DNA from: DASQBT01 sp049578545
GTDB lineage: Bacteria > Pseudomonadota > Gammaproteobacteria > Burkholderiales > Thiobacillaceae
Assembly: GCA_049578545.1 (NCBI GenBank)
Contig: JBAUMF010000030.1
Coordinates: 62,001 to 126,000, forward strand
Reading direction: 5' to 3'
Length of the DNA: 64,000 nt
Part shown: in pieces, positions 1-8,871 of the stretch
How positions within the stretch are numbered: the first letter of the stretch is position 1
Layout of the letters: the number at the start of each line of letters is the position of its first letter
Program-made: the position numbers and the translations under genes
The notes under the pieces: generated by a model
What the model was told of the DNA's origin: nothing
Database searches by the model: none
Seen by the model: the letters and a program-made list of their open reading frames with translations, nothing else

Positions 1-659
1 CAGGTATCGGCCAGGCACATCTATACGAAATTATCGTACTGGCGGTCAAACCCCAGCAGTTACCTGTCGTTGCGGCAGAACTGGCGTCCAGGCTCAAGGA
101 ACAGCTAATTGTCTCGATCGCTGCAGGAGTGCGCGTAAATGACCTGTCCCGTTGGCTGGGCGGATATGGTGGCATTGTCCGCACCATGCCCAATACCCCT
201 GCCATGGTCGGGGCAGGCATCACTGGGCTATTTGCGGCAGAAGGTGTGGACGGCGCGGCCCGTTCAGCCGCGGAAGGTATCATGAGGGCAGTGGGTGGGG
301 TTGTCTGGGTCAAGGATGAGGCACTTCTGGACGCGGTGACCGCCGTTTCCGGCAGCGGTCCGGCCTATGTGTTCTATTTGATTGAAGCCCTGGAAGTCGC
401 GGGTGTGGAGGCTGGCTTGACTCCTGAAGCCGCGCGAACCCTGGCGTTGCAAACCTTTCTCGGCGCCTCGAAACTGGCGCTCGAATCGGGAGAAGAACCT
501 GCATCGTTGCGGGCCAGGGTAACGTCCAAGGGAGGCACGACCGAACAGGGCATCGCCACGCTGGAGGCAAAGCAGGTCAAGGCAGCGATCGCCGAGGCAG
601 TTAGAGCGGCATGCGCCCGTTCGGTTGAACTGGGCGAAGAACTGGGGAGGTTGGCCTGA
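1..659 (+). CDS. proC: Pyrroline-5-carboxylate reductase, 5' truncated by window edge
   Basis: Last enzyme of proline synthesis: reduces 1-pyrroline-5-carboxylate to proline with NAD(P)H in the cytoplasm. The frame is open from base 3, before any start codon. About 218 residues are visible against roughly 270 for the family, so about 50 N-terminal residues with the Rossmann glycine motif lie upstream. Visible hallmarks are VLAVKPQ near the left edge, the MPNTPA segment, and the C-terminal dimer domain with SGSGPAYVF and SKGGTTEQG. The stop overlaps the next start (TGATG), so yggT is probably translationally coupled. The proC-yggT-yggU order is common in proteobacteria. Confidence 0.96.
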   Translation, partial: GIGQAHLYEIIVLAVKPQQLPVVAAELASRLKEQLIVSIAAGVRVNDLSRWLGGYGGIVRTMPNTPAMVGAGITGLFAAEGVDGAARSAAEGIMRAVGGVVWVKDEALLDAVTAVSGSGPAYVFYLIEALEVAGVEAGLTPEAARTLALQTFLGASKLALESGEEPASLRARVTSKGGTTEQGIATLEAKQVKAAIAEAVRAACARSVELGEELGRLA

Positions 660-1234
660 TGCTCGCGGGAGTGTTGTCTTTTTTGATTCAAACCCTGGGC
701 AACCTGATGGCCATTGCCTTCCTTCTGCGTTTTGTCATGCAGGCGTTACGGGTGCCCTTCACCAACCCGTTTGCCCAGTTTGTGATGGCGGTAACGGATT
801 TTGCAGTTCGTCCGCTGCGCCGCCTTATTGCCGGATGGGGTGGGCTGGACTGGGCCAGCCTGTTCCTCGCCTGGCTGATGGTGTTCGTCGTTACCATCAG
901 TCTGCGCTGGCTAAGCGGGTTCCCCTTTTCCCTGGTGGGAGGCGGTGTATGGCTGGCTCTGGCCGGGCTGGCGGTGGTGGAACTGGTCAAATTGGCCATC
1001 TACCTGCTGATCGGACTGGTGGTTATCCGTGCCGTTCTTTCCTGGATCAACCCCTATTCGCCACTTTCCCCGGTGATGTATCCCCTGACCGAGCCTTTCC
1101 TCAGACCGTTGCGGCAAGTTCTGCCCGAAGTGGGGGGCGTGGATTTGTCGCCTTTGGTACTGATCTTGCTGGCTCAACTGGTCATCATGGTCCCCCTGAC
1201 CCTGCTGGAAGGCGCTTTGCGTTCGCTTTTTTAG
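659..1234 (+). CDS. yggT: YggT family integral membrane protein
   Basis: A 191-residue protein of the YggT family, dominated by hydrophobic segments in two similar halves (around residues 1-100 and 105-191). Each half carries the family pattern of a membrane helix followed by FVMQALRVPFTNPF-like or SWINPYSPLSPV-like sequence with P-L and R-P-L-R motifs. The role of the family in proteobacteria is poorly known; osmotic-shock tolerance and cell-division or membrane-organisation roles have been proposed for relatives. It starts inside the proC stop codon and is followed nine bases later by yggU, so the three are one transcription unit. Confidence 0.9.
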   Translation: MLAGVLSFLIQTLGNLMAIAFLLRFVMQALRVPFTNPFAQFVMAVTDFAVRPLRRLIAGWGGLDWASLFLAWLMVFVVTISLRWLSGFPFSLVGGGVWLALAGLAVVELVKLAIYLLIGLVVIRAVLSWINPYSPLSPVMYPLTEPFLRPLRQVLPEVGGVDLSPLVLILLAQLVIMVPLTLLEGALRSLF

Positions 1235-1243
1235 GGAATTTCC

Positions 1244-1555
1244 ATGCCTGCTTGGGCCCGTTTCAGCCAGGGGGTTTGGGTGTTGGATGTCCATGTCCAG
1301 CCCGGTGCAAAAACCAGCGAGGTCGTGGGCGAACACGGCGCCCGTCTCAAAGTAAAGATTTCCGCGCCACCTGCCGATAATGCAGCTAACGAGGCATTGA
1401 TTGAATTCATCGCCAAGACCGCAGGGGTGCCCAAGTCCCGGGTGAAATTGATACGTGGGCAATCCAGCCGATTGAAGACCCTTGCAGTGGAAGCACTGGA
1501 GGCTCGATTGATTGAGAAGTTGTTAACCGCAACAAGAAGACGGTTTACCCCATGA
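1244..1555 (+). CDS. yggU: YggU/DUF167 family protein
   Basis: A 103-residue cytoplasmic protein of the DUF167 (YggU) family. Recognisable family segments are the opening LDVHVQPGAKTSEVVGEHG, KVKISAPPADNAANEALIEF and VKLIRGQSSRLKTL. Structures of relatives show a small alpha/beta fold; no biochemical role is established. It follows yggT by nine bases. Its stop overlaps the start of the dynamin-like GTPase gene (ATGA), which suggests coupled translation of that unusual neighbour. Confidence 0.92.
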   Translation: MPAWARFSQGVWVLDVHVQPGAKTSEVVGEHGARLKVKISAPPADNAANEALIEFIAKTAGVPKSRVKLIRGQSSRLKTLAVEALEARLIEKLLTATRRRFTP

Positions 1556-3450
1556 GTGCACTGCTGCAACGTGAAATAGCTGATTACACCTCCCGGCGCG
1601 ACCGCCTGGTTTCCGCCATTCTGGATTTCTCCGATTGGCTTGATCGCTACCGCGGAATCGATGCCGAACGCAACCTGCGTTTGCTCGACACTGCAGAAGC
1701 ATTGAAGAAAGATCGCCTGACCCTGGCCTTTGTCGCGGAATTTTCCCGTGGTAAAACCGAACTCATCAACGCGCTGTTTTTTTCGGATTATGGGCGCCGC
1801 CTTCTTCCCTCTGATGCGGGGCGCACCACAATGTGCCCGACAGAAATCTATTTCGATCCGCTGGAAGAGCCCGGCTTGCGGCTATTGCCCATCGAGTCGC
1901 GTCTGCGTCCAGAGTCGCTCACCCACCTCAAACTTCAACCCGTGGAGTGGAGTCGGACCAAGCTTGATCCGCAACAGCCAGACCAGGTCGCACAGGCGTT
2001 GCGCATGTTGTGCAATGTCAAACGGGTACCTCTTGGCGCGGCGCGTGCCCTTGGGTTATGGGAGGAGGGTGATGAAACCCGCACGATCCATGACGATGGC
2101 TCGGTGGAGATTCCGGCATGGCGTTATGCAAGGATCAATATTCCGCATCCCCTGCTCAAGGCCGGACTCACCATACTCGATACCCCGGGCCTTAACGCGC
2201 TCGGCGCCGAGCCGGAACTGACCCTGTCGGCCATTCCCAGTGCGCATGCTGTATTATTTCTGCTGGCAACCGATACCGGGGTGACCAAATCCGATCTGGA
2301 AATCTGGCAGAAATACGTGCATCGCCATGCCAATTACCACATTGCGGTGCTGAACAAGATCGACATGCTTTGGGATGATCTGAAGACTGATGAGGAAATA
2401 CGGTCCACGATTCAGCGTCAGCAGGAGGATACCGCACGCATACTCAAGTTGCCCGCTGATCATGTGTACAGTGTTTCGGCACAGAAGGCCCTGGTTGGCA
2501 AGGTGAAAAAGGATGCCGAGCTGATTGCGCGCTCAGGACTTATCAACCTGGAACAGGTCCTGGGCAATACCATCATTCCGGCTCGTCGTGAAATTGTCAG
2601 TCACGCTGCGCTGGCTGAAATCAACAGCATGCTTGAAACCCAGCAGGTGCGGCTGGCGGGGCGCATAAGATCGATTACCCAGGACTGGCAGGAGCTTTCC
2701 GGTCTTACCGGCAAGAGCAAGGAAGTGGTTCACCAAATGCACGAGCAGATGGTGAAAGACAAGCAACGCTACGATGCGACGGCTGACGAGTTCAGGGGAA
2801 CTCGGCACTCCGTTATGCTGCAGGGTAACGAATTGATGAATCAGTTGTCCAGAAAGGAACTGGAACATCTTCTTGAAGAGGCGCAGGCCCAGATGGAAGG
2901 GCGCTGGACAACCTCTGGCCTCATTCGCAACATGCGCGATTTGACAGACCAGGTAAAAAGCCGTTTTTCCAAGGCGGGGCGCCTGTCGAACAACGTGAAG
3001 AACTATCTCAATCAGGCAGGTGAACGTTTTCATCGTGAGCATGGCCTGGCCTCTATCGTGATCCCGCCACTCGACCTGACCGCCTACCATTACCGGATCG
3101 AAAGCCTGGTTGAGGAAACAGAGGAGTTCTGCAGGGATCCGGCCAATCTGCTGGTGGAAAAACGTTTCATGATTCGCCGCTTCTACACAGCGGTGGTGGA
3201 TGAAATCCACAAGGCATACCTTCTCGCAGCCAAGGAGGCGAAACGCTGGCTGCGTATTGCCATGGATCCAATCATGGTGAGAATCATGGAACACAAGGGA
3301 CTGCTTGATGAGCGCCTGAACACTCTGAAGAAAACCCTTGCCAACATGGATCAGATCAAGGCACGCATGTCCGAGCTGAAAACTGAGGCAGCTGACCTGC
3401 AGAAACAGCGTGCGCTGCTGGAAAATATCGCGGCCAGATTGAAGGATTGA
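1552..3450 (+). CDS. Bacterial dynamin-like GTPase
   Basis: A 632-residue large GTPase of the dynamin superfamily. The G domain occupies roughly residues 45-320. The P-loop is VAEFSRGKT (61-69), the G3 motif is LDTPG (D209 region) and the G4 motif is NKID (about 268). The remainder is predicted helical, with long charged stretches (about 340-480 and 540-632), as in the stalk of bacterial dynamin-like proteins. Bacterial members act in membrane remodelling, stress tolerance or chromosome organisation (CrfC/YjdA type); the role here is not deducible. The P-loop has Ala instead of the usual leading Gly. The gene overlaps yggU by four bases and ends the operon, converging on rng with an 11-base gap. 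Confidence 0.85.
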   Translation: MSALLQREIADYTSRRDRLVSAILDFSDWLDRYRGIDAERNLRLLDTAEALKKDRLTLAFVAEFSRGKTELINALFFSDYGRRLLPSDAGRTTMCPTEIYFDPLEEPGLRLLPIESRLRPESLTHLKLQPVEWSRTKLDPQQPDQVAQALRMLCNVKRVPLGAARALGLWEEGDETRTIHDDGSVEIPAWRYARINIPHPLLKAGLTILDTPGLNALGAEPELTLSAIPSAHAVLFLLATDTGVTKSDLEIWQKYVHRHANYHIAVLNKIDMLWDDLKTDEEIRSTIQRQQEDTARILKLPADHVYSVSAQKALVGKVKKDAELIARSGLINLEQVLGNTIIPARREIVSHAALAEINSMLETQQVRLAGRIRSITQDWQELSGLTGKSKEVVHQMHEQMVKDKQRYDATADEFRGTRHSVMLQGNELMNQLSRKELEHLLEEAQAQMEGRWTTSGLIRNMRDLTDQVKSRFSKAGRLSNNVKNYLNQAGERFHREHGLASIVIPPLDLTAYHYRIESLVEETEEFCRDPANLLVEKRFMIRRFYTAVVDEIHKAYLLAAKEAKRWLRIAMDPIMVRIMEHKGLLDERLNTLKKTLANMDQIKARMSELKTEAADLQKQRALLENIAARLKD

Positions 3451-3461
3451 TCGGGCCCAGG

Positions 3462-4916
3462 CTACAACAGGATGATGTCAAATTGTTCCTGGCTGTAGAC
3501 CGTTTCCACCTGGAGTGAAATCGGCTTGCCGATAAAGTCGCCCAGTTGGGCAAGATTTTGCGACTCCTCATCCAGAAACAAATCAATCACGCCTTGCGAA
3601 GCCAGAATTCGGTATTCGCGTGCATCGAACTGGCGCGCCTCGCGGACTATCTCACGCAGGATTTCATAGCAGACCGTGCGTGCTGTCTTGATTTCGCCTC
3701 GACTCTGGCAGGTGGGGCAGGGCTCGCACAACACATGGGCGAGTGATTCGCGGGTGCGTTTGCGAGTCATTTCCACCAGGCCCAGATTTGAGAAGCCGTT
3801 GACCGATGTGCGGGTAGGGTCGCGGGTCAGGGCTTTCCGCAGTTCGGATAAGACGGCTTCCCGATGATCCGGATTTTCCATATCGATGAAGTCGATAATG
3901 ATGATACCGCCCAGATTACGAAGCCTCAGCTGACGCGCAATGGTCTGAGCTGCCTCAAGATTGGTCTTGAAAATGGTGTCATCAAAATTGCGCGCGCCGA
4001 CAAAGGCCCCGGTGTTGACATCGATGGTGGTCAGCGCTTCGGTCTGGTCAATGATGAGGTAGCCGCCGGATTTGAGGTCCACGCGCCGCGCCAGTGCTTT
4101 CTCGATTTCGTCCTCGATTGCATGCAAATCGAACAATGGCCGCTCGGCAGTGTAATGCTGAAGTTTTCCGCTGCCGAGGCTGCTGTAGTTGTGGGCAAAT
4201 TCATGCATCTTCTGGAATGTCTCGCGAGAGTCGACCAGGATGCGCTGAGTTTCAGGATTCATGAAATCCCTGATCACCCGCAGGCTCAAGTTCAGGTCAT
4301 GGTAGAGGCTGCATGGGGCAATGCAGTGATCGCCCTTGCCCTTGATATCGACCCAAAGCTTGCGCAGATAGGCGATGTCAGCCAGCATGTCTTCATCGTT
4401 AGCAGTCTCTGCCACGGTGCGGACGATGAAGCCGCCATGCTCATCGGGCGGGATCAACTTGTGCATGCGCTGGCGCAAGAATTCCCGCTCCTCCTCACCT
4501 TCGATTTTCTGTGAGATGCCGATGTGGGATTCTTGCGGCAGATATACCAGATAGCGCCCGGCGAAGCTGATCTGGGTTGAAAGTCGAGCGCCCTTGCTGC
4601 CGATCGAGTCCTTGATTACCTGAACGATCAGCGACTGCCCCTCGTGCAAAATCCGCTCGATCGGCCGATCAGCTTCGCCATTGCGGCCTTCGTCCCAGAT
4701 GTCTGCCACATGCAGGAACGCCGCGCGCTCCAGGCCGATATCGATAAAGGCGGATTGCATGCCGGGCAGCACGCGGACCACACGGCCGAGATAGATATTC
4801 CCTACCAGACCCCGGCAGGTGGCACGCTCAATATGAAGCTCCTGCACCGAGCCCAGACGCAGGACCGCCACCCGCGTTTCTTGCGGTGTGACATTGACGA
4901 GTATCTCTTCGCTCAT
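3462..4916 (-). CDS. rng: Ribonuclease G
   Basis: Endoribonuclease that matures the 5' end of 16S rRNA and degrades some mRNAs. At 484 residues it is close to E. coli RNase G (489). The S1 RNA-binding domain lies about 35-125, with GNIYLGRV and FIDIG. The DNase I-like catalytic part carries Asp299 in TIDVNTG and the Asp pair of IDFIDM (342-346), the Mg-binding acids. The CPTC zinc-link (Cys400/Cys403) follows. I chose the ATG whose product begins MSEEILVNV, preceded by GGAG eight bases upstream, rather than the longer TTG frame from 4937. It is last in a nadD-rsfS-rlmH-maf-rng run, a common betaproteobacterial order. Confidence 0.96.
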   Translation of the reverse strand: MSEEILVNVTPQETRVAVLRLGSVQELHIERATCRGLVGNIYLGRVVRVLPGMQSAFIDIGLERAAFLHVADIWDEGRNGEADRPIERILHEGQSLIVQVIKDSIGSKGARLSTQISFAGRYLVYLPQESHIGISQKIEGEEEREFLRQRMHKLIPPDEHGGFIVRTVAETANDEDMLADIAYLRKLWVDIKGKGDHCIAPCSLYHDLNLSLRVIRDFMNPETQRILVDSRETFQKMHEFAHNYSSLGSGKLQHYTAERPLFDLHAIEDEIEKALARRVDLKSGGYLIIDQTEALTTIDVNTGAFVGARNFDDTIFKTNLEAAQTIARQLRLRNLGGIIIIDFIDMENPDHREAVLSELRKALTRDPTRTSVNGFSNLGLVEMTRKRTRESLAHVLCEPCPTCQSRGEIKTARTVCYEILREIVREARQFDAREYRILASQGVIDLFLDEESQNLAQLGDFIGKPISLQVETVYSQEQFDIILL

Positions 4917-5106
4917 GGCGAATTCTCCAATTCTCAATCAATACACTCGTGTGTGGTGGTTAAGAACTGCTTTTGCTTCCCCTAGACCCGGCTCTCACGT
5001 TGTCGCTTCACATTCGAATGCTTGCATTAGGCTACGCTGAAACGGCGTTTTCGTCCCCCTATTTTGCTTGTCGGCGTCACGCGATGATCCTGCCTTAAGG
5101 CGGGCA

Positions 5107-5721
5107 TTACAATTTGATCCCGGCCAACAGCAGCAGTGCCGCGGTTTCATACAGCGGCAAACCCATAATGCCCGAATGACTTCCTTCGATGCGGCGGATG
5201 AAAGCTGCAGCCCGGCCCTGAATTCCATACGCTCCGGCCTTGTCAAGGGCTTCCCCGGAGCTGAGGTAGCGCTCAATCTGCTCTGCTGAAATGGATGCAA
5301 ATCCCACCCTGCTCGAGGAGAGCCGCGTTTCCAGGCGTTCTCCCCAACTTAGGGCGATGCCAGTATGCACCCAGTGAGACCGGCCGGAAAGACGTTCCAG
5401 TATTTCGCGTGCATGGTTGATATCACGTGGCTTGCCGATGATTTCGCCATCCAGATCGAGCAGGGTGTCCGCACCCAGTACTGGCAGCAAGAGGAGGCGC
5501 CGGTTGCATGCCACCTTGGCGCCACACCTGGCCTTGTCACGCGCCATGCGCAAAGCAAATTCTCTCGGCTTTTCCTTGGCTTCGGGAACTTCGGCCACGT
5601 CCTCGCGGTCGGGGGACGAGCGCAACGGCAGCACCTCGAAGTGCACGCCGATCTGCTTGAGCAGTTCACGTCGCCGGGACGACTGAGAGGCAAGGTAGAT
5701 GCGTTTGTCCAGAAAAGTCAT
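5107..5721 (-). CDS. maf: Maf nucleotide pyrophosphatase, YhdE type
   Basis: Nucleoside-triphosphate pyrophosphatase of the Maf superfamily, about 204 residues. The opening LASQSSRRRELL is the conserved phosphate-binding segment. LGADTLLDLDGEIIGKPRD contains the catalytic Asp region. LDKAGAYGIQG and GSHSGIMGLPLYET near the C-terminus match the YhdE subgroup, which hydrolyses dTTP and UTP (house-cleaning of modified nucleotides), better than the YceF subgroup. The start used is the ATG preceded by TTGAGGA; the frame stays open a few codons upstream. About 190 bases separate its end from the rng start, with only a weak GCCTTAAGGC hairpin there. Confidence 0.93.
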   Translation of the reverse strand: MTFLDKRIYLASQSSRRRELLKQIGVHFEVLPLRSSPDREDVAEVPEAKEKPREFALRMARDKARCGAKVACNRRLLLLPVLGADTLLDLDGEIIGKPRDINHAREILERLSGRSHWVHTGIALSWGERLETRLSSSRVGFASISAEQIERYLSSGEALDKAGAYGIQGRAAAFIRRIEGSHSGIMGLPLYETAALLLLAGIKL

Positions 5722-5781
5722 GGGGTCCTCAACTACCATACTTACGTCCCGACGTGCGGTCCGCTTGAGACGTCTACTGGA

Positions 5782-6252
5782 CTATTCGCGATGATACGGG
5801 TGGCCTTTGAGCAGCGATATGCACCGGTAAAGCTGCTCGGCCAGCACGACCCGCGCCAGTCCATGGGGCAGGGTCAGGCGGGAGAGCCCCAGCCGCAGAT
5901 TGGCTTTTCCGTCGACTGAAGGATCCAATCCGTCGGCACCGCCAATGACAAAACAGGGATTTGCTCCATCCTGCATCCAGCGGTCCATGGATTTTGCAAG
6001 CTCAGCCGTGGAGAGCTGCTTGCCGCCTTCGTCCAGCACGATCAACAGCGGCTGGGGCGGAAGGGCTGCCAAAATTCGGTCCGCTTCCTGTTTCTGGATG
6101 CGTTCAGCGCTGCTGCCTGCGGCGCGTTTTTTCGGCTTGATCTCAATCAGTTCGATGCACGCGTCATTAGGCATGCGGCGGGCATATTCGTGAAAGCCAG
6201 CCTCAATCCAGTCCGGCATTTTGTGACCAACAGCCAGAATGCGCAGTTTCAT
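5782..6252 (-). CDS. rlmH: 23S rRNA (pseudouridine1915-N3)-methyltransferase
   Basis: SPOUT-class methyltransferase that methylates pseudouridine 1915 in helix 69 of 23S rRNA on assembled 70S ribosomes using S-adenosylmethionine. The 156-residue length is exactly typical. The SAM-binding trefoil-knot signature is clear: LIVLDEGGKQLST, FVIGGADGLDPSV and the C-terminal LTLPHGLARVVLAEQLYR followed by HPYHRE. It follows rsfS by 12 bases. Both products act on the large ribosomal subunit, and the pairing is conserved across proteobacteria. Confidence 0.97.
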   Translation of the reverse strand: MKLRILAVGHKMPDWIEAGFHEYARRMPNDACIELIEIKPKKRAAGSSAERIQKQEADRILAALPPQPLLIVLDEGGKQLSTAELAKSMDRWMQDGANPCFVIGGADGLDPSVDGKANLRLGLSRLTLPHGLARVVLAEQLYRCISLLKGHPYHRE

Positions 6253-6264
6253 GCGCTGAACGGG

Positions 6265-6615
6265 TTAGCCCGCACGTCTGATGCGGGCGGCGGCTTCATT
6301 GCCCCACAACTCCTCCAGGTTGTAATACTGACGAACCGCAGGTTGCATGATGTGAACCACGATGTCTCCCAGGTCAACCAGGATCCACTCTCCTGATTCC
6401 TCGCCCTCCATGCCGATTATATGCAGTCCAAGTTCCACGGCCCTGTCGTGAACGCTGCGGGCCAGCGCCCTGGTCTGTCTGCCGGAGTCGCTGCTGGCGA
6501 TGATGACCCGCTCAAACAATGCGGTGAGCGGTGCCGTGTCGAGCACGGTAATGTTGTGTGCCTTGATGTCTTCGAGGGCGATCACCATGGCTTTTACTTT
6601 GTCTTCAAGATTCAT
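6265..6615 (-). CDS. rsfS: Ribosomal silencing factor RsfS
   Basis: A 116-residue protein of the Iojap/RsfS family. It binds ribosomal protein uL14 on the 50S subunit and blocks subunit joining when nutrients are scarce. Family hallmarks are ALEDIKAHNITVLD, the central VIIASSDSGRQTRALARSV, and GEESGEWILVDLGDIVVHIM. The start overlaps the nadD stop by four bases (ATGA), so the two are translationally coupled, as in many bacteria. Confidence 0.97.
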   Translation of the reverse strand: MNLEDKVKAMVIALEDIKAHNITVLDTAPLTALFERVIIASSDSGRQTRALARSVHDRAVELGLHIIGMEGEESGEWILVDLGDIVVHIMQPAVRQYYNLEELWGNEAAARIRRAG

Positions 6616-7256
6616 GCGTGCAGGTAGAGGTGGTGGGTGTGTATGTAATCCAGAACGGGTTCCGGCATTAGGTAGCGCGGGCTTTTGCCTTCGCGGATGG
6701 CAGTACGAATTGCAGTGGCAGAAATATCCAGTTGGGTAACTGGCCTCAGGACGATCTGTCCCGCGGCCTGGTTCGGAGCGGCGTCCTTGACATGATGAAG
6801 TTGCAAGGCTTCCCGCAGTTCGTCACCCAGCGCATCGGTTTGTGCCACGCGATAGCCGGGTCGATGCGCCACAGCAATGTTGGCCAGATCAAACAAGCGC
6901 GACCAGTCTTTCCAGGTGTTCAAGCCTATAAATGCATCGGCGCCCATGAACAGCCAGAGATGAACAGCCGTTCCCAGTTCCTGCCGCAGGCTGGCGAGCG
7001 TCTCCACGGTATAGCTCACTCCCTTGCGTTCCACCTCACAGGTGTCCAGCATGAATCTTGGATTGGCTTCGATTGCAAGTCGAGTCATTTCCACCCGATG
7101 ATGAACTGCGGTCCGGGGTTGTGATCGATGCGGCGGCTGGGCAGCGGGGATGAATCGCACTTTATCCAAGGCCAGCCAGTCAGCCAGTTCTTCTGCCATG
7201 CGCAGATGGCCGAAATGGATGGGATCGAACGTGCCGCCCAGCAATCCAATCATCAT
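6612..7256 (-). CDS. nadD: Nicotinate-nucleotide adenylyltransferase
   Basis: Transfers AMP to nicotinate mononucleotide to make deamido-NAD, the penultimate step of NAD synthesis. The 214-residue protein has the nucleotidyltransferase signature GGTFDPIHFGHL at residues 6-17 and the second motif ISATAIR near the C-terminus. WLFMGADAF and YTVETLASLRQE are also typical. Two consecutive ATG codons open the frame; either could be used. It is the first gene of the nadD-rsfS-rlmH-maf-rng run, although proA lies upstream on the same strand after 140 bases with no recognised gene. Confidence 0.96.
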   Translation of the reverse strand: MMIGLLGGTFDPIHFGHLRMAEELADWLALDKVRFIPAAQPPHRSQPRTAVHHRVEMTRLAIEANPRFMLDTCEVERKGVSYTVETLASLRQELGTAVHLWLFMGADAFIGLNTWKDWSRLFDLANIAVAHRPGYRVAQTDALGDELREALQLHHVKDAAPNQAAGQIVLRPVTQLDISATAIRTAIREGKSPRYLMPEPVLDYIHTHHLYLHA

Positions 7257-7396
7257 TGGCCTCTACCAGGAAGTAAAGAAAGTAGCGAAGTCAACGCCAG
7301 GCATGGAGTCGCGTTGCGAGGGAGCGAAGCGGCACAGAGGGGTATGGCGAGCGTTCGGCCGCGCAATGAGGAATTTAAGCGCTCCCGTAGCAGTTC

Positions 7397-8662
7397 CTAT
7401 CCCCGTATATTGCCGTCGCCCAGCACCACCCATTTCTGGCAGGTGAGGCCTTCGAGTCCCACGGGGCCGCGCGCGTGGATCTTGTCGGTGGAAATGCCGA
7501 TCTCTGCGCCCAGGCCATATTCGAATCCGTCGGCAAAGCGGGTCGAGGCATTGACCATGACCGACGCGGAATCGACTTCGCGCAGGAAACGGCGCGCTCG
7601 AGTGTAGTCCTCGGTAATGATGGCGTCCGTGTGCTGGGAGCCATACTTGCCGATATGCACCATGGCTGCATCCAGGTCATCCACCACGCGGATGCTGACG
7701 ATGGGCGCAAGGTATTCCTCGTACCAGTCGGCCTCCGACGCTTCCTTCATCGCGGGCACAATGCGGCGCGATTCGGCACAACCACGCATTTCCACGTGTT
7801 TGGCGCCGTATACGGCGGCGATTTTCGGCAGAAATGCTCCCGCCACCCCTTTTGCTACCAGCAGGGTTTCCATGGTGTTGCAGGTACCGTAGCGACTGGT
7901 CTTGGCGTTGTCGGCAATGTTCAGGGCCTTGTCCAGATCGGCCTTGTCATCCACATACACATGGCACACGCCGTGCAGATGCTTGATGATGGGGATGCGC
8001 GCATCGTTCATCAATCGCGCGATCAGGCTCTTGCCGCCGCGTGGAACGATGACGTCCACATATTCGCGCATCGTGATCAATTCACCTACCGCCGCGCGGT
8101 CGGCGGTTTCGATCACCTGCACGCAGGCTTCCGGCAGATTGGCCGCCTTGAGGCCGTCCTTCACGCAGTTTGCGACCGCCTGATTGGAACGGATCGCCTC
8201 GCTTCCGCCGCGCAGGATGGCGGCATTGCCCGATTTGAGGCACAGGCCCGCGGCATCGGCTGTTACGTTAGGGCGTGCTTCATAGATGATGCCGACGACA
8301 CCGAGCGGCACGCGCATCTTGCCCACCTGAATCCCGGAGGGGCGATAGGCCATGTCGGTAATGGTGCCAACCGGATCGGGCAGTGCCGCAATCTGTTCAA
8401 GTCCCTCCGCCATGCCGGCGATGGTTTTTTCTGTCAGCGCCAGACGATCCAGCAGCGCCTCACCCAGTCCATCCGCCTTGGCCTTTGCCATGTCTGCATT
8501 GTTGGCGCTGACCAGACTGGCCGCATCGCGGCGAATTGAGCCTGCAATCGCCAGCAGCGCCGAATCCTTTGTGCGCGTGTCTGCTGCGGCAATGGCGCGG
8601 CTGGCTTCCCGGGCAGTGCGGCCCAGGGTGTGCATGTAGCTTTTGATGTCAGGGTTTTCCAT
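7397..8662 (-). CDS. proA: Glutamate-5-semialdehyde dehydrogenase (gamma-glutamyl phosphate reductase)
   Basis: Second enzyme of proline synthesis: NADPH-dependent reduction of gamma-glutamyl phosphate to glutamate-5-semialdehyde. About 421 residues, near E. coli ProA (417). Signature segments are KMRVPLGVVGIIYEARPNVT, SGNAAILRGGSEA, VIVPRGGKSLI, the catalytic-cysteine segment YGTCNTMETLLV, and the C-terminal SVMVNASTRFADGFEYGLGAEIGIS. The chosen ATG gives MENPDIKSYMHTLG; the open frame extends nine codons further upstream without improving the match. The proB partner is not in the window; proC is at the left edge on the other strand. Confidence 0.97.
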   Translation of the reverse strand: MENPDIKSYMHTLGRTAREASRAIAAADTRTKDSALLAIAGSIRRDAASLVSANNADMAKAKADGLGEALLDRLALTEKTIAGMAEGLEQIAALPDPVGTITDMAYRPSGIQVGKMRVPLGVVGIIYEARPNVTADAAGLCLKSGNAAILRGGSEAIRSNQAVANCVKDGLKAANLPEACVQVIETADRAAVGELITMREYVDVIVPRGGKSLIARLMNDARIPIIKHLHGVCHVYVDDKADLDKALNIADNAKTSRYGTCNTMETLLVAKGVAGAFLPKIAAVYGAKHVEMRGCAESRRIVPAMKEASEADWYEEYLAPIVSIRVVDDLDAAMVHIGKYGSQHTDAIITEDYTRARRFLREVDSASVMVNASTRFADGFEYGLGAEIGISTDKIHARGPVGLEGLTCQKWVVLGDGNIRG

Positions 8663-8871
8663 GTCATTCCATCGGCAAATTGGGGCCAAATCTGGCGCTT
8701 ACTATGCGAGCTGCCGCCGCTGCTTCCGGGCTGAAAGTTGCCAGGCTCACGTTAGCCTGCACCGAAACTCATTTTTTTCGCCACCCGCGTTCGCTCGTCG
8801 CTTTACCTCATTTAGGCTGTCCTGTCTCTCACTCAGTAGCTTCCTTTGGTTATGCTGATTGAGCGATGGGT

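Noticed and set aside
625..1380. 251-codon plus-strand ORF across yggT and yggU
   Set aside because: Out of phase with two clear genes; composition (Gly/Arg/Cys/Ala) typical of a frame shadow.
7475..8539. 354-codon plus-strand ORF opposite proA
   Set aside because: Antisense shadow of a high-GC gene; peptide rich in His/Asp/Gly without family resemblance, while proA on the other strand is unambiguous.
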